This document shows, piece after piece, positions 1-8,973 of a stretch of DNA of 64,000 nucleotides. This DNA comes from Schauerella fraxinea. Its GTDB lineage: Bacteria > Pseudomonadota > Gammaproteobacteria > Burkholderiales > Burkholderiaceae_B. How positions within the stretch are numbered: position 1 is the stretch's first letter; every line of letters starts with the position of its first letter. The translations under genes and the position numbers were made by a program. The notes beneath the pieces are model-generated. The model was not told the origin of the DNA. It did not search any database and saw only the letters and a program-made list of their open reading frames with translations. The DNA lies in the NCBI GenBank assembly GCA_030849965.1, contig JAVDKL010000001.1, positions 434,001 through 498,000 on the forward strand, in the 5' to 3' direction.

Positions 1-264
1 TGCGCCGCCGCTGAAAAGCTGCGCGCCTGTGCGACGCGCAGAAAAACTGTCAGCGACTGTAAGCCGGCGCTGTCCATATGACATTCCTTGATCGAGGGGA
101 CTGACGGGAATACGGTAATGCGAGAGGATCGACACTTGCTGCCGCTTGGGAGTTCACTTTCATTGTCCCGCTTTTTTGCACACTGTATGAAAGACCGCTC
201 GCCATCGGCGCCACTGGCGCGTGGCACCATCGTCCGATTCCCGATTAACGTTGCGAGGCTATCC
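1..264. other. Upstream region without a recognised gene
   Basis: I see no convincing coding region ahead of paoA. Bases 19-41 form a small hairpin (CTGCGCG / CGCGCAG arms) followed by an A-run, so on the minus strand it would be followed by T residues; it may terminate a gene lying to the left. An open frame runs from 88 into paoA, but the paoA start is placed at 265, so this stretch is probably leader and promoter. No promoter could be assigned with confidence. Confidence 0.4.
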
Positions 265-972
265 ATGGCAGATCACGACAATTCCGAAAAGCCCCACGCC
301 TGTCCGTCCTGTCCGTCGCCTGAGCCGGCCCCCGCGCCGTCCAGGCGCTCGTTCCTGATGTCGATGGGCGCGTCCGGGTTGGCCGTGACCGGTGGCGGCT
401 TGATCCCGCGCGGCCAGGCACAGGCTGCCGCACCCGTCGCAGCGGCCGCAGCAGAAACCGCTGCACCCACGGCATCCACGCCGCTGGCGCCGGGCGAGCA
501 AACCGTCAATTTCGTGGTCAACGGCGCGGCGCGCTCGGTCAATGTGCCGCCCAATGCTGTGCTGCTGGACGTCATGCGCGAAAAGCTCGGGCTCACCGGC
601 ACGAAGAAAGGTTGTGACCACGGTCAATGCGGGGCCTGCACGCTGCATGTGAACGGCACGGCCGTCAATTCCTGTTTGTCGCTGGCGGTGATGCACGAAG
701 GCGATGAGATCACCACGATCGAAGGCCTGGCGCAAGACGGCACGTTGCATCCCGTTCAGGAAGCCTTCTGGGCGCATGACGCCTATCAATGCGGCTATTG
801 CACGTCGGGGCAAATGATGTCGGCCGTGGCCATCCTGAAGGATGCCCGGATCGGTCGCGACAACGCCAGCGTGCGCGAGGCCATGAGCGGCAATATCTGC
901 CGCTGTGGCGCCTACAAGAACATCCTCGCCGCGGTGCAATCCGCGCGCACCAACATGCCGAAGGTGAGCTGA
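265..972 (+). CDS. paoA: Periplasmic aldehyde oxidoreductase, [2Fe-2S] subunit
   Basis: This is the small iron-sulfur subunit of a xanthine-oxidase-family molybdenum enzyme (PaoABC/YagTSR type), which oxidises aldehydes to acids in the periplasm. The 235-residue protein has a twin-arginine signal (SRRSF near residue 26, hydrophobic stretch, AQA cleavage region near 50). Its two iron-sulfur sites are a plant-type one (Cys 117, 122, 125, 137) and a C-terminal one (Cys 176, 179, 212, 214). The ATG at 265 is chosen because GAGG lies just upstream and the signal peptide then has normal length. The stop overlaps the next start (TGATG), so translation is probably coupled to the FAD subunit. Length agrees with the E. 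coli protein (about 229). Confidence 0.92.
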   Translation: MADHDNSEKPHACPSCPSPEPAPAPSRRSFLMSMGASGLAVTGGGLIPRGQAQAAAPVAAAAAETAAPTASTPLAPGEQTVNFVVNGAARSVNVPPNAVLLDVMREKLGLTGTKKGCDHGQCGACTLHVNGTAVNSCLSLAVMHEGDEITTIEGLAQDGTLHPVQEAFWAHDAYQCGYCTSGQMMSAVAILKDARIGRDNASVREAMSGNICRCGAYKNILAAVQSARTNMPKVS

Positions 973-1955
973 TGCGACACTTCGAATATTCTCGCGCCGG
1001 CGACGTCGGCCAAGCGGTAGCCAATCACGCCGCGATGCAAAACACGGCATTTCTGGCCGGCGGCACCACGCTGCTCGATCTGATGAAGATCGATGTGATG
1101 CGCCCCGTGGCCGTGGTCGACATCAACCGTGTTGCGCTCAAGCAGATCGAGTCGCTCCCCGATGGGCGCGTGCGCATCGGAGCGCTGGTCTCCAATACGG
1201 ATTTGGCGCGTCACGCCAAGGTCGTGGCCGACTATCCTGTTCTCGCGCAGGCGCTGCTCTCGGGCGCGACCACACAGTTGCGCAACAAGGCCACAACCGG
1301 CGGCAATGTAATGCAGCGCGTTCGATGCAATTATTTTCGCGATGGCGTTTCGCCCTGTAATAAGCGCACGCCGGGATCGGGGTGCGCCGCAGTCGGCGGG
1401 ATCAACCGCAGTGTGCACGCGGTGCTGGGCACGAGCAAAAGCTGCATCGCCAGCCATCCCTCCGACATGTGCGTGGCCATGGCCGCCATTGGCGCCACCG
1501 TCACGGTGCAGGGCCCACAGGGCACGCGCGAGATCGCGTTCGCAGACTTTCATCTTCTGCCGGGCGACACGCCGGAAAAAGAACATGCCTTGATGACCGA
1601 CGAGATGATCACGCACGTAACGCTGGATGCGCCGCTCGCGGGTGCCAAGTCGGCGTATCTCAAGTTGCGCGATCGGGCATCGTATCAATTCGCTTTGGCC
1701 TCGAGCGCCATCATCATCCGGCTCGAAGGCGGGGTGATCAAGCAGGCCCGCATCGCGCTGGGCGGTGTGGGCACCAAGCCCTGGCGCGCCCCGGAGGCCG
1801 AGGCGCAACTGGTGGGTCAGCGCCCAAGCCCGGCGCTGTTCGAGGCGGCCGCCGCTGCGGCATTCAAGACTGCCGTGGCGCAGAGCCACAACGCCTACAA
1901 GATTCCGCTTGGCCAGCAGGCCATCGTTCGCAACCTTTCGACGCTCGTTGCCTGA
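972..1955 (+). CDS. paoB: Periplasmic aldehyde oxidoreductase, FAD subunit
   Basis: This FAD-binding subunit passes electrons between the iron-sulfur clusters and FAD. The 327-residue protein starts MRHFEYSRAG and has the FAD-binding AGGTTLLDLM stretch at residues 29-38. Four cysteines (119, 129, 138, 158) lie in an insertion matching the extra [4Fe-4S] site known in E. coli PaoB, which separates it from ordinary xanthine dehydrogenase FAD subunits. No signal peptide is visible; in the family it is exported together with the Tat-bearing small subunit. The start overlaps the paoA stop by one base. A longer frame extends upstream but would overlap paoA extensively. Confidence 0.92.
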   Translation: MRHFEYSRAGDVGQAVANHAAMQNTAFLAGGTTLLDLMKIDVMRPVAVVDINRVALKQIESLPDGRVRIGALVSNTDLARHAKVVADYPVLAQALLSGATTQLRNKATTGGNVMQRVRCNYFRDGVSPCNKRTPGSGCAAVGGINRSVHAVLGTSKSCIASHPSDMCVAMAAIGATVTVQGPQGTREIAFADFHLLPGDTPEKEHALMTDEMITHVTLDAPLAGAKSAYLKLRDRASYQFALASSAIIIRLEGGVIKQARIALGGVGTKPWRAPEAEAQLVGQRPSPALFEAAAAAAFKTAVAQSHNAYKIPLGQQAIVRNLSTLVA

Positions 1956-1982
1956 GCCACGACACCGCAATAGGAGTGCGTC

Positions 1983-4217
1983 ATGAATGAAACCGTAATC
2001 GGCGTTGAAACCCGCCGCGTGGAAGGCCGTGAGAAAGTGACCGGCCACGCCAAATATGCTGCCGACAACCATCCCGACGGCATGACCTTCGGCTATGGCG
2101 TGTTCAGCACGGTCGCCAGCGGCAAGATCGCCAGCATCGACATGGACGACGCCCGCAAATCGCCGGGCGTGATCGACATTTTCCATCACGATCACTTTCC
2201 GGCCTTGTTCAAGGTGCCGCAACCGATGGGGTCACCCGTGACCTCCTTGTCGGGCGCTATCGTGGATGAACGCCGCCTGCCGTTCGAAAACGACGTCGTG
2301 TCGTACGCCGGCCAGTTCGTGGCGCTGGTCGTGGCCGACACCTTTGAGAATGCCCGTGCCGCCGCCTACAAGGTGCGCGTGCGCTATGACGCCGCCAAGT
2401 CGCAGGTCGCGACCTTGGCGCAAGGGGTCAAGGCCGCCGCGCCGAAGGATTCGGGCAAGGGTCATCGCCGCGGCGAACCCGAGTCGGCATTCGATGGCGG
2501 CGTGCATCGCATCGATGCGGTCTACACCACGCCCGTCGAAACCCACAATCCGATGGAAATGCATGCGACGGTGGCGTACTGGGAAGACGGCACGTTGCAT
2601 GTGTACGAAGCCACTCAGGGTGTCACGGTGCATCGCAATACGCTGGCACGCGTGTTTGGTCTGACACCCGATCAAGTGGAAGTGCGTGCGCCCTATATCG
2701 GCTCCGGCTTTGGCGCCAAGCTCTGGATGTGGCCGCATTCGGTTGCGGCAAGCGCCGCCGCCCGCGAAATCGGCCGGCCGGTACAGCTCGTGGTGCCGCG
2801 CGCGCAGATGTTCACGACCACGGGCCACCGCCCCGAAACGCATCAGCATATTCGCCTGGCTACCGATGCTGCGGGGAAACTCGTGTCGATTCGCCATGAG
2901 TCGATCAACAGCACGTCGTTTACCGATGGCTACGTCGAGACCTGCGGCAGCGTGACCAGCAGCCTTTACAGTTGCCCGAATGTACTCGTCAGCCATCACA
3001 CGACCCAGGTCAACCGCGGCACGCCCACTTCCATGCGTGCACCGGGCGCCGCGCCGGGGCTCTTCGCGCTCGAGTCCGCCATCGATGAAATGGCGCTTGC
3101 AGCCGGACAGGATCCTTTGGCCTTTCGCAAACTCAATTACTCGCAGAAAGATGAGAGCACCGACCAGCCTTGGTCGAGCAATCATTTGAACGATGCGTAC
3201 GACCAGGCCGCCAAGGCCTTCGGTTGGGATAAGCGCGATCCGCAAGTGGGCGCGATGCGCGACGGTACCGAGTTGATCGGCTACGGCATGGCGGCCTGCA
3301 ACTGGGAGGCCTTTCGCACCCCGGCGGAGGCCCGCGTGAGCCTGAATGCCGACGGCACAGCCACGGTAATCTGTGCCGTACAGGATATTGGCACAGGCAC
3401 CTACACGATCGCCGCGCAAACGGTCGCGAGCATTACCGGGCTGCCGTTGGACAAGATCCACGTCAAGCTCGGCGATTCGTCCTTCCCCGATGCGCCAGTG
3501 TCCGGCGGCTCGTGGGCCACGGCCAGTGTGATGCCTGCCATTGCCGACGCAACCCGCAAAGCGATCGAGCAGTTGAAAGGCTATGCCGGCAATCCCGGCA
3601 CAACGTTCGCCGATGCCAAGGCCGACGACATCACGCTCGCCGGCGGCAAGCTGGTGCAGGGTTCGAACAGCATGCCGTTTGGCGAGCTGCTTTCCAAGCA
3701 GCGCATCGCCAGCGCCGAAGGCCACGGCCGTACCGAAGGCAATGGCAACAAGGAATTTTCGTTCCGTTCGTTCGGTGTGCATTTCGTTGAGGTGCGCTGG
3801 GATCCGGGCATCTCGCGTTTGCGTGTGGCGCGCGTGGTGAGCGCGATCGACGTGGGGCGCGTGATCAACCCCACGGCGGCGCGCAATCAGGTCGACGGCG
3901 CCATCGTGATGGGCCTGGGCATGGCGCTGTTCGAGCAAGCCGAGTTTGACGAGCGCAACGGCCTGCCGGTCAACAACAACTATGCCGAATACATGGTGCC
4001 GGTCCACGCCGATCAGCCCGAAACACAAGTCATTCTGCTGGACTATCCCGACCTGCATTTGAATGAGTGGGGCGCACGCGGCATCGGCGAGATCGGGATG
4101 ACCGGCCTCGCTGCCGCCGTGGCCAACGCCGTGTATCACGCCACTGGCAAACGCGTCCGCAGCTTGCCGATCTCGCTGGAGAAGCTGATGGACGTCCCGG
4201 CGACGCGGGCGGCGTAA
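1983..4217 (+). CDS. paoC: Periplasmic aldehyde oxidoreductase, molybdenum cofactor subunit
   Basis: This is the catalytic subunit, which binds the molybdenum cofactor (molybdopterin cytosine dinucleotide in E. coli PaoC). The 744-residue length is typical. The conserved active-site glutamate is at about residue 703 in GIGEIGMTG, and a glycine-rich stretch (GSGFGAKLWMW) lies near residue 240. AGGAG sits 8 bases before the ATG. It is the third gene of a tight paoABC operon. The family usually needs a dedicated XdhC/PaoD-like chaperone for cofactor insertion; none is in the window, so it must be elsewhere or immediately outside. The substrate aldehyde cannot be read from sequence. Confidence 0.93.
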   Translation: MNETVIGVETRRVEGREKVTGHAKYAADNHPDGMTFGYGVFSTVASGKIASIDMDDARKSPGVIDIFHHDHFPALFKVPQPMGSPVTSLSGAIVDERRLPFENDVVSYAGQFVALVVADTFENARAAAYKVRVRYDAAKSQVATLAQGVKAAAPKDSGKGHRRGEPESAFDGGVHRIDAVYTTPVETHNPMEMHATVAYWEDGTLHVYEATQGVTVHRNTLARVFGLTPDQVEVRAPYIGSGFGAKLWMWPHSVAASAAAREIGRPVQLVVPRAQMFTTTGHRPETHQHIRLATDAAGKLVSIRHESINSTSFTDGYVETCGSVTSSLYSCPNVLVSHHTTQVNRGTPTSMRAPGAAPGLFALESAIDEMALAAGQDPLAFRKLNYSQKDESTDQPWSSNHLNDAYDQAAKAFGWDKRDPQVGAMRDGTELIGYGMAACNWEAFRTPAEARVSLNADGTATVICAVQDIGTGTYTIAAQTVASITGLPLDKIHVKLGDSSFPDAPVSGGSWATASVMPAIADATRKAIEQLKGYAGNPGTTFADAKADDITLAGGKLVQGSNSMPFGELLSKQRIASAEGHGRTEGNGNKEFSFRSFGVHFVEVRWDPGISRLRVARVVSAIDVGRVINPTAARNQVDGAIVMGLGMALFEQAEFDERNGLPVNNNYAEYMVPVHADQPETQVILLDYPDLHLNEWGARGIGEIGMTGLAAAVANAVYHATGKRVRSLPISLEKLMDVPATRAA

Positions 4218-5111
4218 ATGCTCAAGCGTGTTTCGACGCCCTTGCTCGATATCGCCTATGACGAACAAGGCGCGAGCGATGGGTGGCCGGTCATTCTGTT
4301 GCACGGTTTTCCCTACGACATCCTCGCGTATGAGACCGTCGCGCCGCTTTTGGCCGCCCAGGGCGCTCGCGTCATCTCACCGTATCTTCGGGGATATGGG
4401 CCCACGCGTTTTCTCGATGCTGCCACGCTGCGTTCGGGGCAGCAGGGCGCATTGGGCGCAGACCTCCTGGCGCTGCTCGATGCATTGCACATCGAGAAGG
4501 CGGTGCTGGGGGGCTACGACTGGGGCGGTCGGGCAGCGTGCGTCGTGGCCGCACTCTATCCGCAACGTGCGCGGGGGCTGGTGTCTGTCAACGGCTACAA
4601 CATCCAGAATATTGCCCACGCCATGCATCCGGCCGGCCCCGAGAAAGAGCACCGGATGTGGTACCAGTATTACTTTCATGGGGAACGCGGTCGCGCCGGG
4701 CTGACTGAAAATCGGCAGGCATTCTGTCGGCTGTTGTGGTCGCTATGGTCGCCTACATGGGGCTTTTACGACGATACGTTCGCACGCACATCGGCGGCCT
4801 TTAACAATCCCGATTTCGTCGATGTGGTCATCCATTCCTATCGGCATCGATTTGGATTGGTCGACGGCGACCCGCAGTTCGACGATATCGAACGCCGCTT
4901 GGCCGCCACGCCGCCCATTACCGTGCCTGCGATTACGCTCGAGGGCGACGCGGATGGTGTGGCGCAAGTGGGCGAGGGACGGCCGGCCTTGAAGCACTTT
5001 ACGGGGCGCCATGAAAACCGTGTGGTGCCGAATGCCGGCCACAATCTGCCGCAGGAAGCGCCGGAAGCATTCGCCGCCGCAGTGCTCGATATTCACGCCT
5101 GGACGGCCTGA
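4218..5111 (+). CDS. Alpha/beta hydrolase of the epoxide hydrolase / haloalkane dehalogenase type
   Basis: This 297-residue alpha/beta hydrolase starts on the base after the paoC stop, so it is very likely co-transcribed and translationally coupled with paoABC. The oxyanion segment is LLHGFPYD near residue 27. The nucleophile elbow is GGYDWGGR, with Asp instead of Ser, which is the arrangement of epoxide hydrolases and haloalkane dehalogenases rather than esterases. The catalytic His is in NAGHNLPQE near the C terminus. No signal peptide is seen, so it is probably cytoplasmic. Pairing with an aldehyde oxidase suggests an epoxide or halide that feeds an aldehyde, but the substrate is unknown. 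Confidence 0.8.
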   Translation: MLKRVSTPLLDIAYDEQGASDGWPVILLHGFPYDILAYETVAPLLAAQGARVISPYLRGYGPTRFLDAATLRSGQQGALGADLLALLDALHIEKAVLGGYDWGGRAACVVAALYPQRARGLVSVNGYNIQNIAHAMHPAGPEKEHRMWYQYYFHGERGRAGLTENRQAFCRLLWSLWSPTWGFYDDTFARTSAAFNNPDFVDVVIHSYRHRFGLVDGDPQFDDIERRLAATPPITVPAITLEGDADGVAQVGEGRPALKHFTGRHENRVVPNAGHNLPQEAPEAFAAAVLDIHAWTA

Positions 5112-5223
5112 TCGGTGGACCGCCGAAGGTAGCCCGACATCTTTTCGTGTCGGCCCGAAACCCTTTGATGCGCTCATCGCCTCACGCGCCGCGCGGTCGT
5201 CATCTCCTTCGGCGGCTCGGAGA
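5112..5223. other. Convergent intergenic region, possible weak terminator
   Basis: This gap lies between the ends of the hydrolase (plus) and the metal exporter (minus). A 6-bp hairpin (CCGACA at 5134, TGTCGG at 5148, loop containing TTTT) is the only structure noticed; there is no U-tract and support as a terminator is weak. Confidence 0.25.
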
Positions 5224-6159
5224 CTACTTTCGGCCCACCGGGCCATTCATCGCGACCAGATCGTGATCCAGCCGTTTATCGTCGATGCCGGCCGGTTCGA
5301 TGTGCGCCAGTACATCCGCAGCGGTGAAGAGGGCACGCACGCTCGCCTCCGCCCGATCACCGATTTCATGGCCGTCATGCACCGAAATATCGCCGGCCAC
5401 TTCCACATGAAATTCAACAAACATGCGGTCGCCGCCGTGGCGGGTTCGCAGGTCGTGCACGCCCAACGCGCCGTCGCAGGCAAGAATCGCGGCCTTGATG
5501 CGCTGTCGGCACGCCGCATCAAGCTCCCGATCGAGCAATTGATCGAGCGCTTGCACCGCCATACCGCGCGCATTCCACAGCATGTAGGCGGCGATCAGCA
5601 GCGCGCCGGTGGCATCGGCACGGGTCCAGCCCAACGTGCGTTCCAGCACCAGCGCACACAGCACCGCCAGATTGACCGCGACATCGGTGACGTAATGCGC
5701 GCGGTCGGCTGCGATGGCGGTGGATCCGGTGCGCTTGACCACGTACGTCTGCATGCTCACCAGGCCGGCGGCCGCGATACTGCTCAGGATGATGACCCAG
5801 ATGCCCAGACCGATGGCCGATAAGGGTTCGGGCGTGATCAGGTGCTTGGCCGACTCCACGCCCAGGGCGAGCGCCACGCCCGCCAACAGCAAGGCTTGAA
5901 TGAACGCCGCAACGGCTTCCGCCTTGCCGTGCCCGAAGCGGTGGCCGGGGTCGGCCGGACGTTCGGAGTACCGCACGCCGATGAAGGTCACGAGTGACGC
6001 CACCACGTCGACCAGGCCATCCGCGGCCGAGGTAAGCATGGCGATGGAACCGGTCTCCAGCCAAGCCCAGCCTTTGATGCCGACGAGGAAGAAGGCGACC
6101 ACCAGCGACGTCATGGACGCCATGCGCCGCAGGCGCCGGTTGGTGTATTCGGGAGTCAT
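5224..6159 (-). CDS. Cation diffusion facilitator, FieF/YiiP-like
   Basis: This inner-membrane exporter of divalent metals (zinc or ferrous iron in characterised relatives) has 311 residues. The two metal-site motifs of the YiiP group are present: DGLVD in the second membrane helix (near residue 49) and HYVTD in the fifth (near 158). The family signature HRFGHGKAE follows near residue 75. A cytoplasmic C-terminal domain with histidines completes the fold. The start at MTPEYTNRRL is preferred over an ATG 36 bases upstream because the family's N terminus is short. It lies downstream of phnM on the same strand with an 80-bp gap, and is probably not part of the phosphonate pathway. Confidence 0.88.
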   Translation of the reverse strand: MTPEYTNRRLRRMASMTSLVVAFFLVGIKGWAWLETGSIAMLTSAADGLVDVVASLVTFIGVRYSERPADPGHRFGHGKAEAVAAFIQALLLAGVALALGVESAKHLITPEPLSAIGLGIWVIILSSIAAAGLVSMQTYVVKRTGSTAIAADRAHYVTDVAVNLAVLCALVLERTLGWTRADATGALLIAAYMLWNARGMAVQALDQLLDRELDAACRQRIKAAILACDGALGVHDLRTRHGGDRMFVEFHVEVAGDISVHDGHEIGDRAEASVRALFTAADVLAHIEPAGIDDKRLDHDLVAMNGPVGRK

Positions 6160-6239
6160 GTGCCAAGCGTAAGGGCCGGGGGCTGAACCGCGCATGAAAG
6201 CGGACTCAGGTTACGCAGGCAATATACACGCCGGTGGGA

Positions 6240-7448
6240 CTAGGCGGCGCATGCGGCCCGATCGAGGGCATTCATCCTGCGCGGCGCGCTGGCCACCGCT
6301 GGTGCATAGTGCGTGGCAAAGACGAGACGGCCCGCCGTCCAGGTGCGGCTGACCAGCGGCATGCCATTGACCCGGTCGACGGCGATCAGATCGGCCCGGC
6401 GTCTCAACTCGATACGGCCCCGATCGTTCAGCCCGCAGGCAGCGGCGGGCGCGGCGGTGACCAACGCCATCGCTTGCGGCATCGACAGTGCCGCTTGCTC
6501 GGCGGCCACGAACGCCGCCGCAATCAGCGTGGACGGTTGATAATCGGAACACAGGCAACTGGCCACACCCGCACGGATCGCATCGATGGCCCGCATCGAG
6601 CCACTTTGGCTGCCGCCGCGCAATACGTTGGGTGCGCCCAGGATCGTGGGCAACCCGCAAGTCACGGCCGCGCGCGCGGTATCGAGCGTGATCGGGAACT
6701 CGCTCATCGACACGCCCAAGGCGCGCATCGTGGCGATACGTTGCACCGAGTCATCGTCGTGGCTGGCCGTGGGGATGCCTTGGCTGCGGGCAGCCTCGAG
6801 CAGCTGTTCGACACGAGCGAGGGCACCATGCTGATTGTCGAGCTTGGCGCGCGCTGCGGCATGCGCTTGCTCGCGTGTCATGCCGTGATTGCCCATCAGA
6901 TAGTCCAGGTAGGCGTCCAGCGTCTTGAACTGACCTTGCCCCGGCGAGTGATCCATCACCGAGATCAAATCGATCAGGCCTTCTTCGATCAAGCCAAGCA
7001 GCACCGGCAGGGCTTCGGCATCCGTGATTTCGTAACGGCAATGCACGCGGTTGTCCACGAGCGCATGCGGTTGGTACGCGGCCATCGCGCGTACCACTTG
7101 CGCGGCGGTGGCATTGTTGCGCACGCCCCATTCGTTATTTGCAAACGACAGCGCGTGGTAGGGCGTCGTAATGCCCGCTGCGGCGTTGCGGCGATCGACC
7201 TGGGCGCAGGCGAAATCGAACGGAAACAACACGCGTGCACGCGGCTCGGCCTCTTTTTCGATCGCATCGCAATGCACATCGATCAGACCGGGCATCAGCC
7301 ACTGGCCTTGCAGATCCAGGGTGTCGCAGGCGGGCGCCGCATTGGGCGCGATCGCGGCAATCCGGCCGTCTTCGATCAGCAGCGCACTGTCTTCCAGCAC
7401 CGTATCGGGCAGCACGATACGCGCGTGGGTAATGTAGAGCTTGGACAT
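6240..7448 (-). CDS. phnM: Alpha-D-ribose 1-methylphosphonate 5-triphosphate diphosphatase PhnM
   Basis: This amidohydrolase-superfamily enzyme removes pyrophosphate from the ribose-phosphonate triphosphate made by PhnGHIL, giving the substrate for PhnJ. The 402-residue protein has the early metal motif in LMPGLIDVHCDAIEK, a mid-protein SHDDDS motif and a late LCSDYQPS motif, all typical of PhnM. The start at MSKLYITH is chosen because AAGGA sits 7 bases upstream; an ATG 15 bases earlier overlaps that site. It ends the phnGHIJKLM operon. This copy resembles E. coli PhnM more closely than the second paralogue at 13295. Confidence 0.92.
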   Translation of the reverse strand: MSKLYITHARIVLPDTVLEDSALLIEDGRIAAIAPNAAPACDTLDLQGQWLMPGLIDVHCDAIEKEAEPRARVLFPFDFACAQVDRRNAAAGITTPYHALSFANNEWGVRNNATAAQVVRAMAAYQPHALVDNRVHCRYEITDAEALPVLLGLIEEGLIDLISVMDHSPGQGQFKTLDAYLDYLMGNHGMTREQAHAAARAKLDNQHGALARVEQLLEAARSQGIPTASHDDDSVQRIATMRALGVSMSEFPITLDTARAAVTCGLPTILGAPNVLRGGSQSGSMRAIDAIRAGVASCLCSDYQPSTLIAAAFVAAEQAALSMPQAMALVTAAPAAACGLNDRGRIELRRRADLIAVDRVNGMPLVSRTWTAGRLVFATHYAPAVASAPRRMNALDRAACAA

Positions 7449-7459
7449 GAACCGATCCT

Positions 7460-8188
7460 TCAAGCGTATGCGGGTTGCGCAGCGGTTTGGGGGGCAACGA
7501 TGGGCGAGATCGACAGTGTCTGCGTGGCCACGGCGGCACGTACCGCCTCGTCGTGAAAAATGCCGATCAGGCAGCGCCCGGCGGCCATGGCGTCGCGGAT
7601 CAGACTCACCACCACCGCGCGATTGTCGGCATCCAGGGATGCCGTGGGCTCATCCAGCAGCAAAATCGGGTGTCCGCCGATCAGGCCGCGAGCGATGTTG
7701 ACCCGTTGCTGTTCGCCGCCCGAAAACGTGGCGGGCGGTAGCCCCCACAGTCGTTCGGGCACGTTCAGACGCGCGAGCATGGCGGCGGCGGTATCGCGGG
7801 CGTCGTTCGGGGCCACGCCCGATTGCCGCAGGGGTTCGGCCACCACATCGAGTGTGGTCACGCGCGGAATCACCCGCAGGAACTGGCTCACATAGCCGAT
7901 CACGTCGCGGCGCAAACGCAAAATGGTTTGCTCGGGCGCTTGCGTGAGTTCGGTCCAGTGGTCGCCGTCGCGCACGCGGATGCTTCCGGCGCTCGCCAGG
8001 TAATTGCCGTAGAGGCAACGCAAAAGGGTACTTTTACCCGTGCCTGACGGCCCGGCAAGCACGAGGCAATCGCCCGTCCCGACCTCGAACGATACGCGCT
8101 CGAGTACCGGCAACGTGATGCCGCCTTGATGGTGCAAGGTGAAGGTTTTTTCCAGATCGCGGACCTGGATCGAGGGTGTGCGCGGCAT
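7460..8188 (-). CDS. phnL: C-P lyase ATP-binding protein PhnL
   Basis: This ABC-type ATPase works with PhnG, H and I to link phosphonate to the ribose of ATP. The 242-residue protein has Walker A GPSGTGKST, the signature FSGGEQQRV and Walker B ILLLDEPTAS. It also has the PhnL hallmark of a long loop after Walker A. Two starts are possible: a TTG at 8197 that overlaps the phnK stop (TTGA) and the ATG at 8188; the ATG is given here. It lacks membrane partners, consistent with its enzymatic rather than transport role. Confidence 0.92.
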   Translation of the reverse strand: MPRTPSIQVRDLEKTFTLHHQGGITLPVLERVSFEVGTGDCLVLAGPSGTGKSTLLRCLYGNYLASAGSIRVRDGDHWTELTQAPEQTILRLRRDVIGYVSQFLRVIPRVTTLDVVAEPLRQSGVAPNDARDTAAAMLARLNVPERLWGLPPATFSGGEQQRVNIARGLIGGHPILLLDEPTASLDADNRAVVVSLIRDAMAAGRCLIGIFHDEAVRAAVATQTLSISPIVAPQTAAQPAYA

Positions 8189-8193
8189 CGTCG

Positions 8194-8973
8194 TCAACTC
8201 TGCAAAATGGAAGAAACAAGCAACTGCGTGTAGGCGTGCTGCGGGTCGTCGAGGATCTGGTCGGTGAGCCCGCTTTCGACGATGTAGCCGCCTCGCATCA
8301 CCACGGTGCGGTGCGCCAGCAGGCGCGCCACGGCCAGATCGTGTGTGACCACGATCGCCGCCAGATTCAGATCGGTAACGAGCTGACGCAGCAGATCCAG
8401 CAATCGCGCCTGCACCGACACATCCAGCGATGCCGTCGGTTCATCCATGAACACCATGCGCGGCTTCGTGACCAGATTGCGCGCGATCTGCAGCCGTTGC
8501 TGCATGCCACCGGAAAACTGTTGTGGGGTGTCGTCGAGCCGGTCGGCATCGATTTCCATCTTGCTCAACCACTCGCCGGCCACGGCGCGCAGATCGCCGT
8601 AATGCCGGTCGCCGATCGCCATCAAACGTTCGGCGATATTGGCCCCGGCGCTCACTTGCATCCGCAAGCCGTCGCGCGCATTCTGGCGCACAAAGCCCCA
8701 GTCGGTGCGGGCGAGCATGCGCCGCTCGGCCGCCGTCAATTGCGCCAGATCGGTAAATCCCGCATCGCGCGTGTCGTACCAAACACTGCCAAGCTTGGGG
8801 GCCACCTGGTAAGACACGGCCTGCAGCAACGTACTTTTTCCCGAGCCGGATTCGCCCACCACGCACAGCACTTCGCCGGGGAAGAGGTCGAAATCGATGT
8901 CGCGGCAACCATGCACGCCATCCCACGTGTGCGTCATGTTGCGCACCGAAAGCAACGGTTGAATCGCGCTCAT
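8194..8973 (-). CDS. phnK: C-P lyase complex ATP-binding protein PhnK
   Basis: This is an ABC ATPase of the oligopeptide-transport type that binds the PhnGHIJ core complex and is needed for C-P bond cleavage in vivo. The 259-residue protein has Walker A GESGSGKST, the signature FSGGMQQRL and Walker B VFMDEPTASLD. Its start ATG overlaps the phnJ stop (ATGA), as in most phn operons. Neighbours on both sides are C-P lyase genes in the canonical order. Confidence 0.93.
   Translation of the reverse strand: MSAIQPLLSVRNMTHTWDGVHGCRDIDFDLFPGEVLCVVGESGSGKSTLLQAVSYQVAPKLGSVWYDTRDAGFTDLAQLTAAERRMLARTDWGFVRQNARDGLRMQVSAGANIAERLMAIGDRHYGDLRAVAGEWLSKMEIDADRLDDTPQQFSGGMQQRLQIARNLVTKPRMVFMDEPTASLDVSVQARLLDLLRQLVTDLNLAAIVVTHDLAVARLLAHRTVVMRGGYIVESGLTDQILDDPQHAYTQLLVSSILQS

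Noticed and set aside
1-264. Riboswitch upstream of paoA
   Set aside because: A hairpin is present but no known riboswitch core could be recognised.
2232-4304. Long open frame antisense to paoC
   Set aside because: It mirrors a GC-rich coding gene and has no family features; high GC makes long antisense frames common. The same applies to frames antisense to phnI-phnJ, the ligase and the hydratase.
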